A stretch of 40,067 nt of DNA from Gnetum montanum. Lineage: Eukaryota > Streptophyta > Gnetopsida > Gnetales > Gnetaceae. Under the pieces are notes generated by a model. The model worked only from the letters and a program-made list of their open reading frames with translations, made no database searches and had not been told where the DNA came from. The stretch covers positions 9,310-49,376 of the forward strand of contig MNCI01016311.1 of NCBI GenBank assembly GCA_015680685.1. The letters are read 5' to 3'. Of the stretch, positions 10,821-21,079 are shown piece after piece. Position 1 is the first letter of the stretch. Each line of letters begins with the position of its first letter. Made by a program: the position numbers and the translations under genes.

Positions 10821-11386
10821 GGTTCTTTTGGAAAGAAGATCCTTTGGCTGGCCTTCTGGAACTTCTAGCTCTCTAGCATTCTCTGGCATTGTAAGCTTTC
10901 TATTTTGACATCGTAAACAGTTAGCATTTCCAGTTGGCATTCTATTTTGTTCTTTTCTACCACCTTGGTAGAATGTCACATTGTCAACATCGAAGTCCGC
11001 ATCCAAGCTCATAGCCCTCTTAGTCTATACGTCTTGGTTACTTTTGGGATCTCTGCACTTCCCAGCACTTTGGAATCGATTGTATCCATCTTGATAGAGA
11101 GAGGTCATAGCTTCGAAGTGGTGCATTTTTCTAATCGCATTCTTTACATTATCTCTTATTTACTATTTCATTTTACATTATTTTTTGTTTCTTTTGCGTT
11201 TAAGCATTACTTCATGTTTATTAGTTTCATTTTTGAATCATACGTTGCAAAAGGTTATATAGACCATTTAGGGTTCCTCGTTTCCTTTCCCATCCAGCAT
11301 GGCCCTCCCACAGAGACGAGGTCAAGACCATGGTCAGCCAATGACCCCTCAGTGTTTTCCAGCCATCAACATTTTCAGTCGCTATA

Positions 11387-11980
11387 GAGAACCCCCTAGA
11401 ATTTCTTTTTAGTGAAGTTGTTAACTTATTTCCCTTAAAAATTTCTTGCAATTAATCATTTCTTGTTTCATCCCCATCCATGGCATCCATTTTACTGGCA
11501 TTGTGGTTATTATTTTTTCCCCATCTTTCTTGTTCCTCACATTTTTCCATCTTATAGCTACAGAAGGTTCACTCTTAGTCGTGGGAGCCCTGGCACAAAT
11601 TTTTTAATTTTCTCCATTTTACTATTCTCCTAACCCCTACACCTTGGGTAGTCACCTATGATAAATCTCTGAAACAATTTCTGCCATAACCACAACTCAA
11701 CCAATGCACTTCATATCAAGGCAAGGTATCAACTACATTATGGTTTATCTATCCTTGATCATTTTTTACTATGTTGTATGTGTAGATGGAGATCATACAA
11801 ACAATCTTAGCGTAACGGAAGGAGCAAGTCTGGTGGCATGGCCATAGATAAATAACGAAAGGTGCAATCTTAGCATTGGTAGCAACACACTTCATTTTCT
11901 TTTTCTCTCTTTCTCTATAAGCTACCAAATAAAGGCTTGGATGTCATTTATGTACAAGTGTTCATCACAATGGTCATGAA
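11387..11980. other. Unassigned AT-rich segment between E2 and the solo LTR
   Basis: No reading frame or RNA gene was recognised. It lies between the E2 boundary and the target duplication of the solo LTR. With 14153-14306 it was once continuous, and so may be the decayed 3' internal end of E4, but I see no pol motif that proves it. Confidence 0.4.
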
Positions 11981-12149
11981 TGAAAACACCACAAAATTTT
12001 GGCTAGCACTTTCAGATAGAAAATAAAGCGAACTCATGATGATCCTCAGCATGACCAAGCTCTAGAGCATCAAAACAGCATCGAATGGAGCATAATTGAA
12101 AAGGAAAAAGTTCCCTAGGACCCACAAGTGACTACATTAGCATTTGGTA

Positions 12150-13260
12150 TCAGGAATTTCAAGTTTTGGGTTCAAAGTACTTGGTTTTGACCAAGTACAC
12201 TCTGTTCACGTTGGCCTGTACACTGGGCAGCGTACAGACCAGCGTATGGCAACATATGGGCCCCAAAAATGGGTCAAAACATGCTAGAATTGAGCGTCTG
12301 GAACCCCCCTACCCCCCATGACCTTCCCCAAGGTCCCCCAGCAACTCTCAGCCTCCTAAAAATTCAATTTTGGGTCCTAAATTATGCAATTTCATGAGTA
12401 TACGCTAGGCACACCTTGGTATACACTGGCCAACGCATAGGCCAGCGTATACCATCAAAATGGCCCAAAACAAGCATCACAAAGAAATATTTTCACATCA
12501 AATCAACTCCTGGAGGTAGGAAAACTATTGAGCATCATCATTGGCTCCTAAATATCAAGTTTTGACCTTGAAATGATGCATTTTCATGTGTATACGATAG
12601 GTACACCTCTCTATATGTTGGCTAGCGTATAGCCCAGTGTACACCACCATGAACTGGGAAAATCAAGCACTTTTGGGCAATTTTTCAACCTAGAATAGAT
12701 CCTCAAGACATGGGAAATAATTCTAGAAGATCACAGGCTTCAAAAATTTCAGTTTTGGGCTTCCAACGAGCCATTTTCACCTATTTACGCTGAGCACACC
12801 TTGGTATACGCTATCTAGTGTATAGCTCAGCGTAGACCATCAAAACAGGCCTAAAACTGCATCAAAATGAAGTCAAAATCAGCATCTGAACACCCTAGAG
12901 GATCAATAGTGCTGAGGAATCAAGGGACAAGCACCAACATATAGAGTTAGACATCCAACATGGTAGTTCATGAGGTGTATGCTAAGGTTGACGTTGGCCA
13001 GCGAATAGCCCAGCGTCAACCCCACAAAGTCCTCCAAAACAGCACCAAATCAGGGAAAACTTGGTTCAAATTCAACATATAGTACCCTCAAGACATCAAC
13101 CATGCATATCTATAGTCAAAATTGGCCTTGGAGGTCAAAATTTGGTCCAAAATGCATCATTTATGGTCCATATGTTGGCTAGCATATGGAGCGTATACGC
13201 CAGCATACACACGCTAGATGCCCAATATTATATGCTGAACGTTGTATGCAGATGCCAACA
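12150..13260. repeat. Tandem repeat of about 192 bp inside the U3 of the solo LTR
   Basis: Six diverged units are anchored by paired TATACGC words at about 12200, 12396, 12588, 12781, 12975 and 13164, with spacings of about 190-199. A typical unit runs: (C/T)CTCCTAAA, TTTTGGG, GCAATTTTCA, GTATACGCTRGGCACACC, a GGCCAGCGTATA core, CATCAAAA. Each anchor has inverted arms (GGTATAC...GTATACC at 12412-12448). A seventh anchor, without the rest of the unit, lies near 13400. Confidence 0.8.
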
Positions 13261-13556
13261 CCTAACAGAGCATTTGAAGACATGCTGAGGCCAAGAAAAA
13301 TAGTAGGCCAGAACATGGATCCAGAAGCCAGAGACATCATTCTTGTTGTAACATAAATTTTTTTTTGTAAATTTTAAGTTTTTTTAGCTTTCCAAGCCTA
13401 TACGCTGGCCGTTCATACACCAGCGTGTACGCTACATGCTGTATAGTTGTAATGTATCTTGCACTTGGTCAATGCACCACCTATCTCCCGATCTAAATTT
13501 TTCTCACCTCACAGCCACTCATCTCCTTCCAAATCCAAATCTAATGCCCAAGATCT

Positions 13557-13564
13557 TATAAAAA
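13557..13564 (+). promoter_or_regulatory. TATA box of the solo LTR
   Basis: TATAAAAA, aligned with the one at 2247 in E0. Confidence 0.65.
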
Positions 13565-14152
13565 TCCCAATTTTTCACTAGATAAAGAAAAGAGGGAGGG
13601 AGGTTGCAATTTTTTCAAATAGACATAAAAATTGGAATTTGGGAAACTTAGTAGATCTACACATCAACCTCTGTATGTTGGGCATCATACTTGGATGCTG
13701 CATTTCCCTGCAACCCAAAACTTGCATCTTCCAGCATCCTTCATCATCCACCAGGGCTAAACGTCCGCCTTGTGATTAATCCACAACTGCATTCTGGCTG
13801 GTGGACACTGTAATCATATTTCAATACAAAAAAGTTTACATTTTACCCAAATTTATTGCAATTTTCTTTGTTTTCTCAAGTTTACATTTACATTCTCGTT
13901 TACGTTATTGTGCTTTTTTATGTTACGGTTTACATTTAATGTGCATCGTTTACGTATAACCCAATGCATTGCAAAATGCGTATGTTGGGGAAGTCCTTGT
14001 TTGATTTGCATGCAGACCATGTAAGGCACTCTACCTTTGTTCATTTCCACTTGCCCTCAAGTGAAGCTAGGGTCTTCTATATTTCTTCCGAGGGTCTCTC
14101 GGTGTTTGTTTCATTCCAGCCTTGCACCGATGATTTCGGACGGTACAATGAA

Positions 14153-14306
14153 CACTAATGTTGTAATATGCTTATTGATCCATTCATTGGGCATGTTGAG
14201 TCTATCATCCCATTCCACCATCATTTTTCAATTAGTGAATAATCCCATACCTTCCCATTATTTTGTAAGGAACTCAAGGATGAGTTTTCATTCAGTCGTG
14301 GGAGTA
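14153..14306 (+). pseudogene. Possible integrase/chromodomain tail and polypurine tract of E4
   Basis: The frame ending FPLFCKELKDEFSFSRGSMM runs into the LTR start. This ending, a Lys/Glu/Asp-rich tail followed by a G-rich tract (CGTGGGAGTA) and TGATGAG, is the usual pol end and polypurine tract layout of several plant Ty3/gypsy elements. It supports 14307 as the start of a 3' LTR. The match is short and the upstream part was displaced by the solo LTR insertion. Confidence 0.4.
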
Positions 14307-15254
14307 TGATGAGAGTAGTTACTCTAACAATTTATTCTAATCTTTAGAGTGGTAGTTTCTCTAAAATTAGAGTGGTAGTTTCTCTAAAATTAGAGTGGAA
14401 GTTTCTCTAAAATTAGAGAGGCATTTTCTCTCAAATTAGAGTGGTAGTTTCTCTAATTATTGGAGTAGTTACTCCCAAGCTTATAAATATAGTGCCTAGG
14501 TGCACAATTTAGGGAGGAATTCTTGGGAGGAAGTGCTGGAAGAAAGTCTTTCAAGGAAAGTTTTTTAGAAGCCTTTTAGGAGTAAAGTAGAAAAAATTTT
14601 ATAGTTAGAGTTTTTTCCAAGTGCCCGCAACAGGAGGTCTAAGTGTGGATGGATCTTTATTTGAGCATTGTGTACCTAAGCACACCTTGTGTACGGAAAG
14701 AAAGACAAGCTCTTGGATTCATCCTTGTAGCACTTGAGATTTGTTTTCTTACTCATTTCCTTTATTTTATTTTCTTTTGCATTTATTTTATTTTATTTTA
14801 TGGACTTTACATTTTTGTTATTAGCACACATAGTACGATCACTTCAAGCATGTGTGTAACACTTGGTAATCCAGTAATGATTAGTGTTTGGTAATCCCAG
14901 TAGTGTTGCACTAGTTTAGGATGTGTACGACAAGCAAGAATAAATATTGGTGTTAGGATTAATTTAAAACCTAGTTAATTAGTAGTTAATTTAAATTAGT
15001 CACTTAGTTATCTCTCTCTCTCCTCCCTTATTAGTAGTAGTACATAAAAACATAAAAGCTATAAAGATCATATGCCTTAAACTTACTTAACCATACAATC
15101 ATGACATATAAGTAAGTTTGGAAAGACAATGATCAACCAACCCGTCCTTGTTCCACAAAGGCGCATAGGCACTTAGTCCTTGGAATTTAACTAGATCATG
15201 TATGAAATTCTTGTATTCATATGGTTGAGTGTAGGGGTACCTCGCTACTCATCA
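14307..15254 (+). repeat. 3' LTR of E4 (948 bp), same family as the E3 LTR
   Basis: It starts TGATGAGAGTAG and ends GGGTACCTCGCTACTCATCA. From the TATA box (14482-14489) onward it aligns with 18343-19056 of the E3 LTR. Shared words include TTTCCACGTGCCC / TTTCCAAGTGCCC, GAGCACA, TTGTGTACGGAAA, CTTGGTAATCCCAGTA, TTAGTTACTTAG and GGCACTTAGT. The U3 parts are unrelated. It is probably a 3' LTR because a polypurine-like tract precedes it and no gag follows. Confidence 0.75.
14312..14475. repeat. 23-bp hairpin array framed by two palindromes (E4 U3)
   Basis: There are five units at an exact 23-bp period, TTAGAG starting at 14344, 14367, 14390, 14413 and 14436. Each has arms TTAGAG...CTCTAA around TGGTAGTTT. 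The array is framed by AGAGTA-gt-TACTCT (14312-14325) and GGAGTA-gt-TACTCC (14462-14475), which differ at both ends yet both pair perfectly. The TATA box follows 6 bases after the second palindrome. Confidence 0.9.
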
Positions 15255-16109
15255 ACAATCATAATAGAATCATGAATTAGTATGCAATGTGTAACACATA
15301 GTTGTTAAATTCCTTATCTCATCGATGGTTACACTCGGCTAGGTTGTGACTATGGTAGATTGATTCCTTTAGTAGTATTAGCAGGAAGGTTGAAAAAAAG
15401 TATAAAATATTTGAAAAAGTGTGTAAGAATTTGAAAATGTTCAACACAAGGAAATATTTGAAAAGTGTGTAAGAATTCACAACAATAAAAAGGAAAGTTC
15501 ACTAAAAATGTTGTGAAGATGTGCACAATTGGATGTCATTAATGGGGTAAACAAAAGAATTTGATTGTAAGAGTATCTAAGGGTAAAGAATTTAAATAAC
15601 CCAACCAAAAGATATGCAAGTGGATCCTTCCCAAAGCAAGCACAAGCCTTTCATGCCCTTGCATAACTTCATATCAAAGAGTCCATGGGTGCCATGCATG
15701 AATAATGGTTACAGAAGGTTAAGTACAAAAACTTGGAAGAAACTAACTAAGAATTCTGACACATCAAGCTAGGACATCGAACTAGAACATGAAACTAGCA
15801 TTGAGGTGAAACATGACAAACATATATGGATGAGAGAGAGTGGAATGGAGGTCTTGATTAAGGTCACATGAAGCCCCTTGTGGGATTTGTGGTTAAATGA
15901 CTTAATAGGATCCATCCTTAGTCTAGACCAAACCAACCATGTTCAGTGACTTTGCATCATCATTCTAGGACCAATCCATCCCCTGAAACATAAGAGTGCT
16001 TCCACAAAACAACCATTGTTCCTTATTAAAGAAGAAAAGAGAGGTAGGAAGTGAGGAAGGGCCTTAGTTAGATGGGACTAGTCCCATAAGTAGTGCTTGT
16101 AGCCCATTA
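15255..16109. other. AT-rich segment, no gene seen
   Basis: It lies between the E4 LTR and the next repeat block. The only structure noticed is a direct repeat of AATATTTGAAAA-GTGTGTAAGAATT near 15407 and 15452. It may be old flanking DNA or decayed element sequence. Confidence 0.5.
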
Positions 16110-16347
16110 TTATGTCTAAGGGATGTGCTTTGAATTCCCATTGTTTTTTTTTCTTGAAATGGGAACCACACCATGCAAAGAGACACACATTTATTTTGTC
16201 TAAGGGATGTTCTTTGAACTCTCGTCTTCCCTTTTTTTTCAGATGAGAACCATAACAATCAAAGATGTATGCATTGGTTTTTATCTAAGGTGTGTGCTTT
16301 GAATTCTCATCTTCTTTTCTTCTAATGAGAACCACACCATGTAGAGA
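16110..16347. repeat. Three tandem units of about 85 bp with hairpin arms
   Basis: The units begin at TCTAAGG(G)ATGTGCTTTGAA-type words near 16113, 16199 and 16285. Arms within units are TTCCCAT...ATGGGAA (16135 region), TCTCGTC...GATGAGA (wobble) and TTCTCAT...ATGAGAA. Units 1 and 3 differ at a paired position, so the change is compensatory. Each unit ends GAACCA(C/T)A. Confidence 0.8.
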
Positions 16348-16489
16348 CTTATTCAAATTCCTTTTCTATTAATTTTTTTACACTCAAACACTCATTTTAT
16401 ATTCAATGTATTAATTCTTCTTAAGTCTTTGGAATGCTATTTTGAAAGGCCAACATGACTTGTGAGTGGAACAATTTTTTTCGTTTCTT

Positions 16490-17900
16490 GTAGAATCAAG
16501 TTTTAATTCAATGAATCTTGAAAATAAGAAAGAATTTATTTACTTTTCTAGAACTGTTATCTTATTTTCACATAATTAACAAGTTTATGTGACTTGTAGA
16601 ATAAAATTAAAGCCTCACTCCATAAGCATATTTTGATTCTACTAGATTTATGCTAATGTGACAATTTCCTTGAGCTTATGTAAAAAATTGATTTCAAGCT
16701 CATTTGTAGAATCAAATCTTAGTTCTACAAGCTTTGGATTCTTATAGGCCCAGGTTCCATGAAGTTTGACTATTTATTATAGAACCAATTTAAATCTCTT
16801 TCTATAGAATCATTGTTACAGGAGTGATTTAGCTTAGAATCCTAGATCTCATTTTTCTTAAAATTTTCTTAGTTGCACATTACTTAGTTTGATTAAAAAT
16901 ATAATTCAACATGTACATAGACATGGCATGTTTGCTAACTTTAAGTAGCTTTGTTATTGACCCTAGTATTTGTAGACTAAATTGCAACTTTGTTAATAGA
17001 ACCAATTTTTCATTCTATGAGATTTTATTTATAAGATAACATGATTTGTAGAAATAGATCTATGCTTCTTTGTAGAACCAATTTTTGATTTTACAAACTA
17101 CTTTCATTCCTTAAGTCTACATGGCAAATGATGAGCTTGGCTCATAGAGCCAAATCAAATCAGCACCTCCCTTATATAACTAAATTTTGATTTAAAAAGC
17201 TATTATTTAATGTCACACAATGATGTTGTGGATGAGCTCTTTCAATCTTTATACAACTATATATTCAATCTTCTTTTTAGAACCACAAAAAATTGTATGA
17301 ATGCTAACTCATAATTACCTAATGTGGTAGAACCAAGATTAATCTTGTTTCTAGAACCAATTTCTAGTTCTACAAGCTTTCTTTCTAGCACATATAAAAG
17401 TTAATTTTTACCTCACCCTTTTATAAAACCATATGAGGTTTTTTCCTTTAGAATTGATTTTGATTCTACAAGCACTCATTATATGAGTTGATGTGGAACT
17501 TCTCTTGTAGAATAAAAAATGAGTCTATTTGTAGAACCAAATTTCTCTTCTACAAGCTCTTGCCTACTAATGTGTGGGATAATTCAAAACCTAGAGCTAG
17601 TTTTAGCTAACTTATTTGGAACCCAAATCTAATTCTATAAGCTTCTTCCAAGTACCTTAATGCTAATGTGGAAACTAGGCCCTTTGTAAAAATTTGTTAG
17701 AACTAAATTTCTATTCTACAAGCTCTTAATTACTAATGTATGAAACAATCCAAAAACCTGCAAACCCTATTTTAGCTAACTTATTTGGAATCCAAACTTG
17801 ATTCTATGAGCTTCTTCCACGTAGTTCAATCCTAATGTAACAATTGGACCCTTTGTACAAGTAAGTTTGTTAGAATCAAATTTTGGTTCTACAAACTTAT
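16490..17900. repeat. Diverged hairpin repeats with TTGTAGAA/TTCTACAA arms
   Basis: Words of the type TTGTAGAA(C/T)CAAAT...TTCTACAA recur more than ten times. Perfect 8-bp arms occur near 16705-16733 and 17529-17556. The last part is a larger tandem duplication of about 170 bp: roughly 17530-17697 and 17698-17870 match across TTCTACAAGCTCTT, TTAGCTAACTTATTTGGAA, GCTTCTTCCA and CCCTTTGTA. No coding potential was seen. Confidence 0.7.
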
Positions 17901-18259
17901 TCTAATCCTCTACAATGAGTAGAGTCCTTACGTTACTCTCATAATTGTCTAGATTAAAGATCTTTAAGCTTTTCTAACATTTAGAATTTATTAGACTTAT
18001 TATTCTATGAGAAGATCTATGACCATGATTCAACCCTAAGACCTATGTTTAGCATAGATGAGCTTCTTTTCTTAAAGTTACCATAAATCATCAACCAATT
18101 TTTGAAATGGTTACCATTTCAAGCTTTGACTTTTTTCTCAAATCATAGAATCACATATCTATATTTCTTAATGATCCTATATCTAAACATAAAAGACCTT
18201 AATACTTAATTTTTTAAAGATCTTTTGAATTTTCAATAATCTTTCATCAACATAGAATA

Positions 18260-19056
18260 TGATGGGATGCAATATCACATGGGTCGTGATATCGCATACG
18301 CAATATTGCATCCACCACGATATCGCAGCACATCACCAAATCTATAAATAAGAGGAATCTCTCCCTTGTTTCTCAATCTAGATCTAGACCTTAGCCAAAC
18401 TCTTGCAGTTTTCCCATTCTAGAGTTAGAGTAGTTTCCACGTGCCCATAGTAGGAGTCCCAAAGTGAACGAATCTTTATTCGAGAAAATATTGTACTTGA
18501 GCACAAGTTTGTGTACGGAAATAAAGATGAACTTTTTGGATAAACCTTGTAGTGCATGGACTAAGCTAATTAGGACTTTAATTATTGTTAATTTTTTAAA
18601 TTCTTTATTAGTCAATTAATCTTTCTCAACCCTCAACAATCCTAGTTAAGTGCATTCAGTACAACCGTTTTGAGCATTTGTGTTACGCTTGGTAATCCCA
18701 GTAACAAATAGCATTTGGTAATCCCAGAAGGTTGCATTGGTTCAAGGTATGAAAGGCAAGTGGGAACGGATACTGATGCTAGGAATTAGAATTTAGTTAG
18801 TTAAAGTTAGTTACTTAGTCTCTTCACCCTTTCCCTCATTAGCATAGGTGATAAAAAATAAAAGACATAAAAATCACATACATCAAACTTACCTAACCAT
18901 ACAACCATGAAAAATACAAGTCTGGGAAGAAAACAAATTATTAACCTTAAGTTTTCCATAAGGCGTGTAGGCACTTAGTTTGCAGAGTTCGATCGCATCA
19001 CGCGTGTAATGCTTGTGATCTTATTGTTGAGTGTAGGGGTACCTCGCCACTCATCA
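18260..19056 (+). repeat. 5' LTR of E3 (797 bp)
   Basis: It starts TGATGGGATGC and ends GGGTACCTCGCCACTCATCA, and has its TATA box at 18343-18350. The region after the TATA box matches the E4 LTR. The U3 is short and dominated by a hairpin: GGATGCAATAT (18265-18275) pairs with ATATTGCATCC (18303-18313). The palindrome CGATATCG lies at 18318-18325 with a related CGTGATATCG at 18285. No clear tRNA primer site was found just after the LTR. Confidence 0.75.
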
Positions 19057-19201
19057 TTGACGTCGTTTCCAAGGACTAAGTTGTTTGTGCACTAAGTAGA
19101 ACATAGGAAATCATCCACATCATTTGGAAGATTAAAAAAACCCTTAGGGTTAATCAGAACAAAATTTAAACTATGGTCAATAGCACACTAACAAAATAAC
19201 A

Positions 19202-20101
19202 ATGTCTTCTTCTTCTCATAAAAGCACTTCACCACCTAGGGATCACACAAGAGACAGTCGTTGATCTAACATACATAACCAAGAACTGCCAGTTCCTCAA
19301 TGGTATCAAGTGGTATATACTAATCATGATGAGTATATACCTGATTTTACTTTTATCCTTCATCAGGATGAACAACTGCGCTGGAGAGACCTGCAAGGTA
19401 ACATAGTGTTACCTCCAGATCAAGGAGTCCCTAACATGCTCCTTCGTGCTCTTGCACAGATAGGCATGATGGAATTATACATTGAATACATTGCAGAAGA
19501 TTATGACATAAGGGATTACCACCCCACAGTAGCGCAACATCTAAGGGACTTGTGATAGGAGAGTTATCACACATCATTGAAGGGAAAAGGACCCCACAAT
19601 GCTTCACTTGTCATAAGAGAAGTTAAGGGTTGTGAACCTATCTCAATAGGTTCTCCACAAAATGATGCTCCCCCTCCTCAAAATGGTGAGGAGGTAGGGT
19701 ATCAAAACATACACTCTATGATTCACAACCCTAGTTTTGATTCCCATGAACACCAAGTGTTCAATGAGGAAACACAAACAAATGATAAGGATGGGTAGTA
19801 TGATCGTCATCACGATCAGGGTCGTAGCCACCAAAGATAAGGTAAGAAACATCATCATGGCGATGGTTCTCATTCCTCTTCTCCTTCATCACATCATTCA
19901 TCCTCTCCTTCCACATTAGGATGTAGTCACAAGGAGCGCAACCGTGAGGATAAGGGTAAGGATAAGCAAAATGAGAGACCTCAATGAGAGAGTCAGGAGT
20001 GAGGATGAGATCATTCTAGAGAATCAAAGAATGAAAGGAGGTAAAGTAGGGAACCGCGTAGGCATCACATAAGCCATGAAGGAAATGACAATGATGAACC
20101 C
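19202..20101 (+). pseudogene. gag N-terminal half of E3
   Basis: The frame starts at ATG 19202 (MSSSSHKSTSPPRD) and has a TGA after 20 codons. It reopens through ELPVPQWYQVVYTNHDEY and LRWRDLQGN to a stop near 19553. It then continues in shifted frames with a low-complexity His/Ser and Lys/Asp-rich stretch (HHHGDGSHSSSPSSHHSS). The charged, repetitive composition suits the N-terminal part of a plant retroelement gag, but the retrotransposon-gag core only appears after the E1 insertion, at 39050. I chose 19202 because it is the first ATG after the LTR and is followed by this frame. Confidence 0.55.
20097..20101. repeat. Target-site duplication of E1, left copy (AACCC)
   Basis: AACCC stands directly before the LTR end TGTAGC at 20102. 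The matching copy is at 38940-38944. Confidence 0.85.
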
Positions 20102-20791
20102 TGTAGCGATTGAAAATGTCGATGGCCGGAAAACACTGAGGGGTTGGCGGGTATGACAGTTTCAACCTTGTACCTGTGGGAGGGCCATGTTGGGTATGTG
20201 AGGATACGGGGCATCCTGAACAGTCTGGTCGATCAAAAAGGGACTTACATCGATGTCTATATAGCCTTTTGCAACATATATATTTTGAAACAGAAATGAA
20301 ATGTGAAGTAATTCTTAAAAATTAATAAAATAGAAAGAATAGTGCAGAATGAGATAGAAACATGCACCACTTTGAAGCTACAAGTTTGCTCTGTCAGGGT
20401 GGATACAATTGGTTGCATAGCATGATGAAGTGCAGAGATTCTGAGAGTAACTAGCGTGTATAGAGAACAGAACAGGTGGTGCACTTGGGGCAGTCTTGGG
20501 TGCTGACAATGCCAGGATTCTACCAAGGTGGTAGAGAGGGTATATAAAAAAATGTCAGTTAAACATGCTGACTATTTGCAGTCTCAAACAAGAAGCTTAC
20601 AATATTGTTGCAATGTGTCAGGGAGAGAGCTTGAATTCCCAAGCAATAAAAGAGTAGGAGACTTAGCAAAAAAGTGCCAACCAAACCGGGGATTGGACCT
20701 ATTTTGAATGTTGTTTTCTGAAAAATTTCGAACCCTTTGAATGCTCTTTTTGTTCAAAATTTTTGAACACTTTGAATGCTATTTCTCAAGG

Positions 20792-20799
20792 TATTTATA
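20792..20799 (-). promoter_or_regulatory. TATA box in the 3' LTR of E1
   Basis: TATAAATA on the minus strand, preceded by TTTGGCCC. It aligns with 38001-38008 in the other LTR and with 10749 in E2. Confidence 0.65.
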
Positions 20800-21079
20800 G
20801 GGCCAAAGGACACACATTGACCTGCTAGTGCCACACATGCCACATATGATCGTTGGACCTGCAAGACCATTGTAGTGCGAACCTACTATGCTATAACTAT
20901 AAGCCTGCCATGCTGTAATTGTGTCGTTAGCATTTGGAGACGTGTGCCAATGGTCCAATTAGGTAAAGTGCATTGATGTCACACAACCACCCACATGCCT
21001 TACTATGTTTTGTAGTGTAGCATGCTTGGTGTAGCATCTTATCGTTCATTCTGCTACATGTGTGATGCATGCTTGCTAC

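Larger units (their letters stand above)
2814..11386 (+). mobile_element. E2: Tat-type Ty3/gypsy element, 3' part
   Basis: This is the sister of E1, lying in the opposite direction. It keeps, in its sense order, part of the antisense gene (on the minus strand), a dyad array, pol, a second dyad array, a conserved tail, a polypurine tract and the 3' LTR. Its 5' half (5' LTR, gag, protease) lies left of the window beyond the E0 insertion. Its right edge is GCTATA at 11386, equal to the LTR end in E1 (GCTACA). The next five bases, GAGAA, are the presumed target duplication. Pol is broken by many stops and small deletions, so the element is long dead. Confidence 0.8.
9889..11386 (+). repeat. 3' LTR of E2 (1498 bp)
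   Basis: It starts TGAAACACCCCAAA, as in both E1 LTRs, and ends CAGTCGCTATA. Strong matches to E1 (reverse strand) are GCAAAAGGYTATATAGAC, CATGGCCCTCCCACAG, CCCCTCAGTGTTTTCC and ATCAACATTTTCAGTCGCTA. It holds several CTATGCTA-type words, an 18-bp triplicated word at 10491-10544, the TATA box at 10749 and a CT microsatellite. The 5-bp word after it, GAGAA (11387-11391), should recur before the 5' LTR outside the window. Confidence 0.85.
11981..14147 (+). mobile_element. Solo LTR of the E0 family (2167 bp)
   Basis: It starts TGAAAACACCACAAAATTT, like the E0 LTR, and ends ACGGTACA. It is flanked by the 5-bp duplication ATGAA at 11976-11980 and 14148-14152. No coding sequence remains, so the element was reduced to one LTR by recombination between its two LTRs. 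The U3 holds a tandem array of units of about 192 bp, which accounts for its extra length over the E0 LTR. TATA box at 13557. Confidence 0.88.
18260..20101 (+). mobile_element. E3: 5' LTR and start of gag (left part, split by E1)
   Basis: The LTR at 18260-19056 is followed by a leader and a gag-like frame from 19202. The element is interrupted at 20101 by E1 and resumes at 38940 in the same orientation. AACCC occurs at 20097-20101 and again at 38940-38944. Its 3' end is beyond the window. Confidence 0.75.

Noticed and set aside
10947-11387. Plus-strand frame of 146 codons
   Set aside because: It lies within the R-U5 part of the E2 LTR and runs to its end. The homologous parts of the E1 LTRs do not keep the frame.
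14307-19056. Reading 14307-15254 and 18260-19056 as the two LTRs of one small non-coding element
   Set aside because: Flanking 5-mers (GAGTA and TTGAC) do not match, the U3 parts are unrelated, a polypurine-like tract precedes the first LTR and gag follows the second.
19643-19873. Minus-strand frame with a hydrophobic stretch
   Set aside because: It is a shadow of the His/Asp-rich gag linker of E3 on the plus strand.
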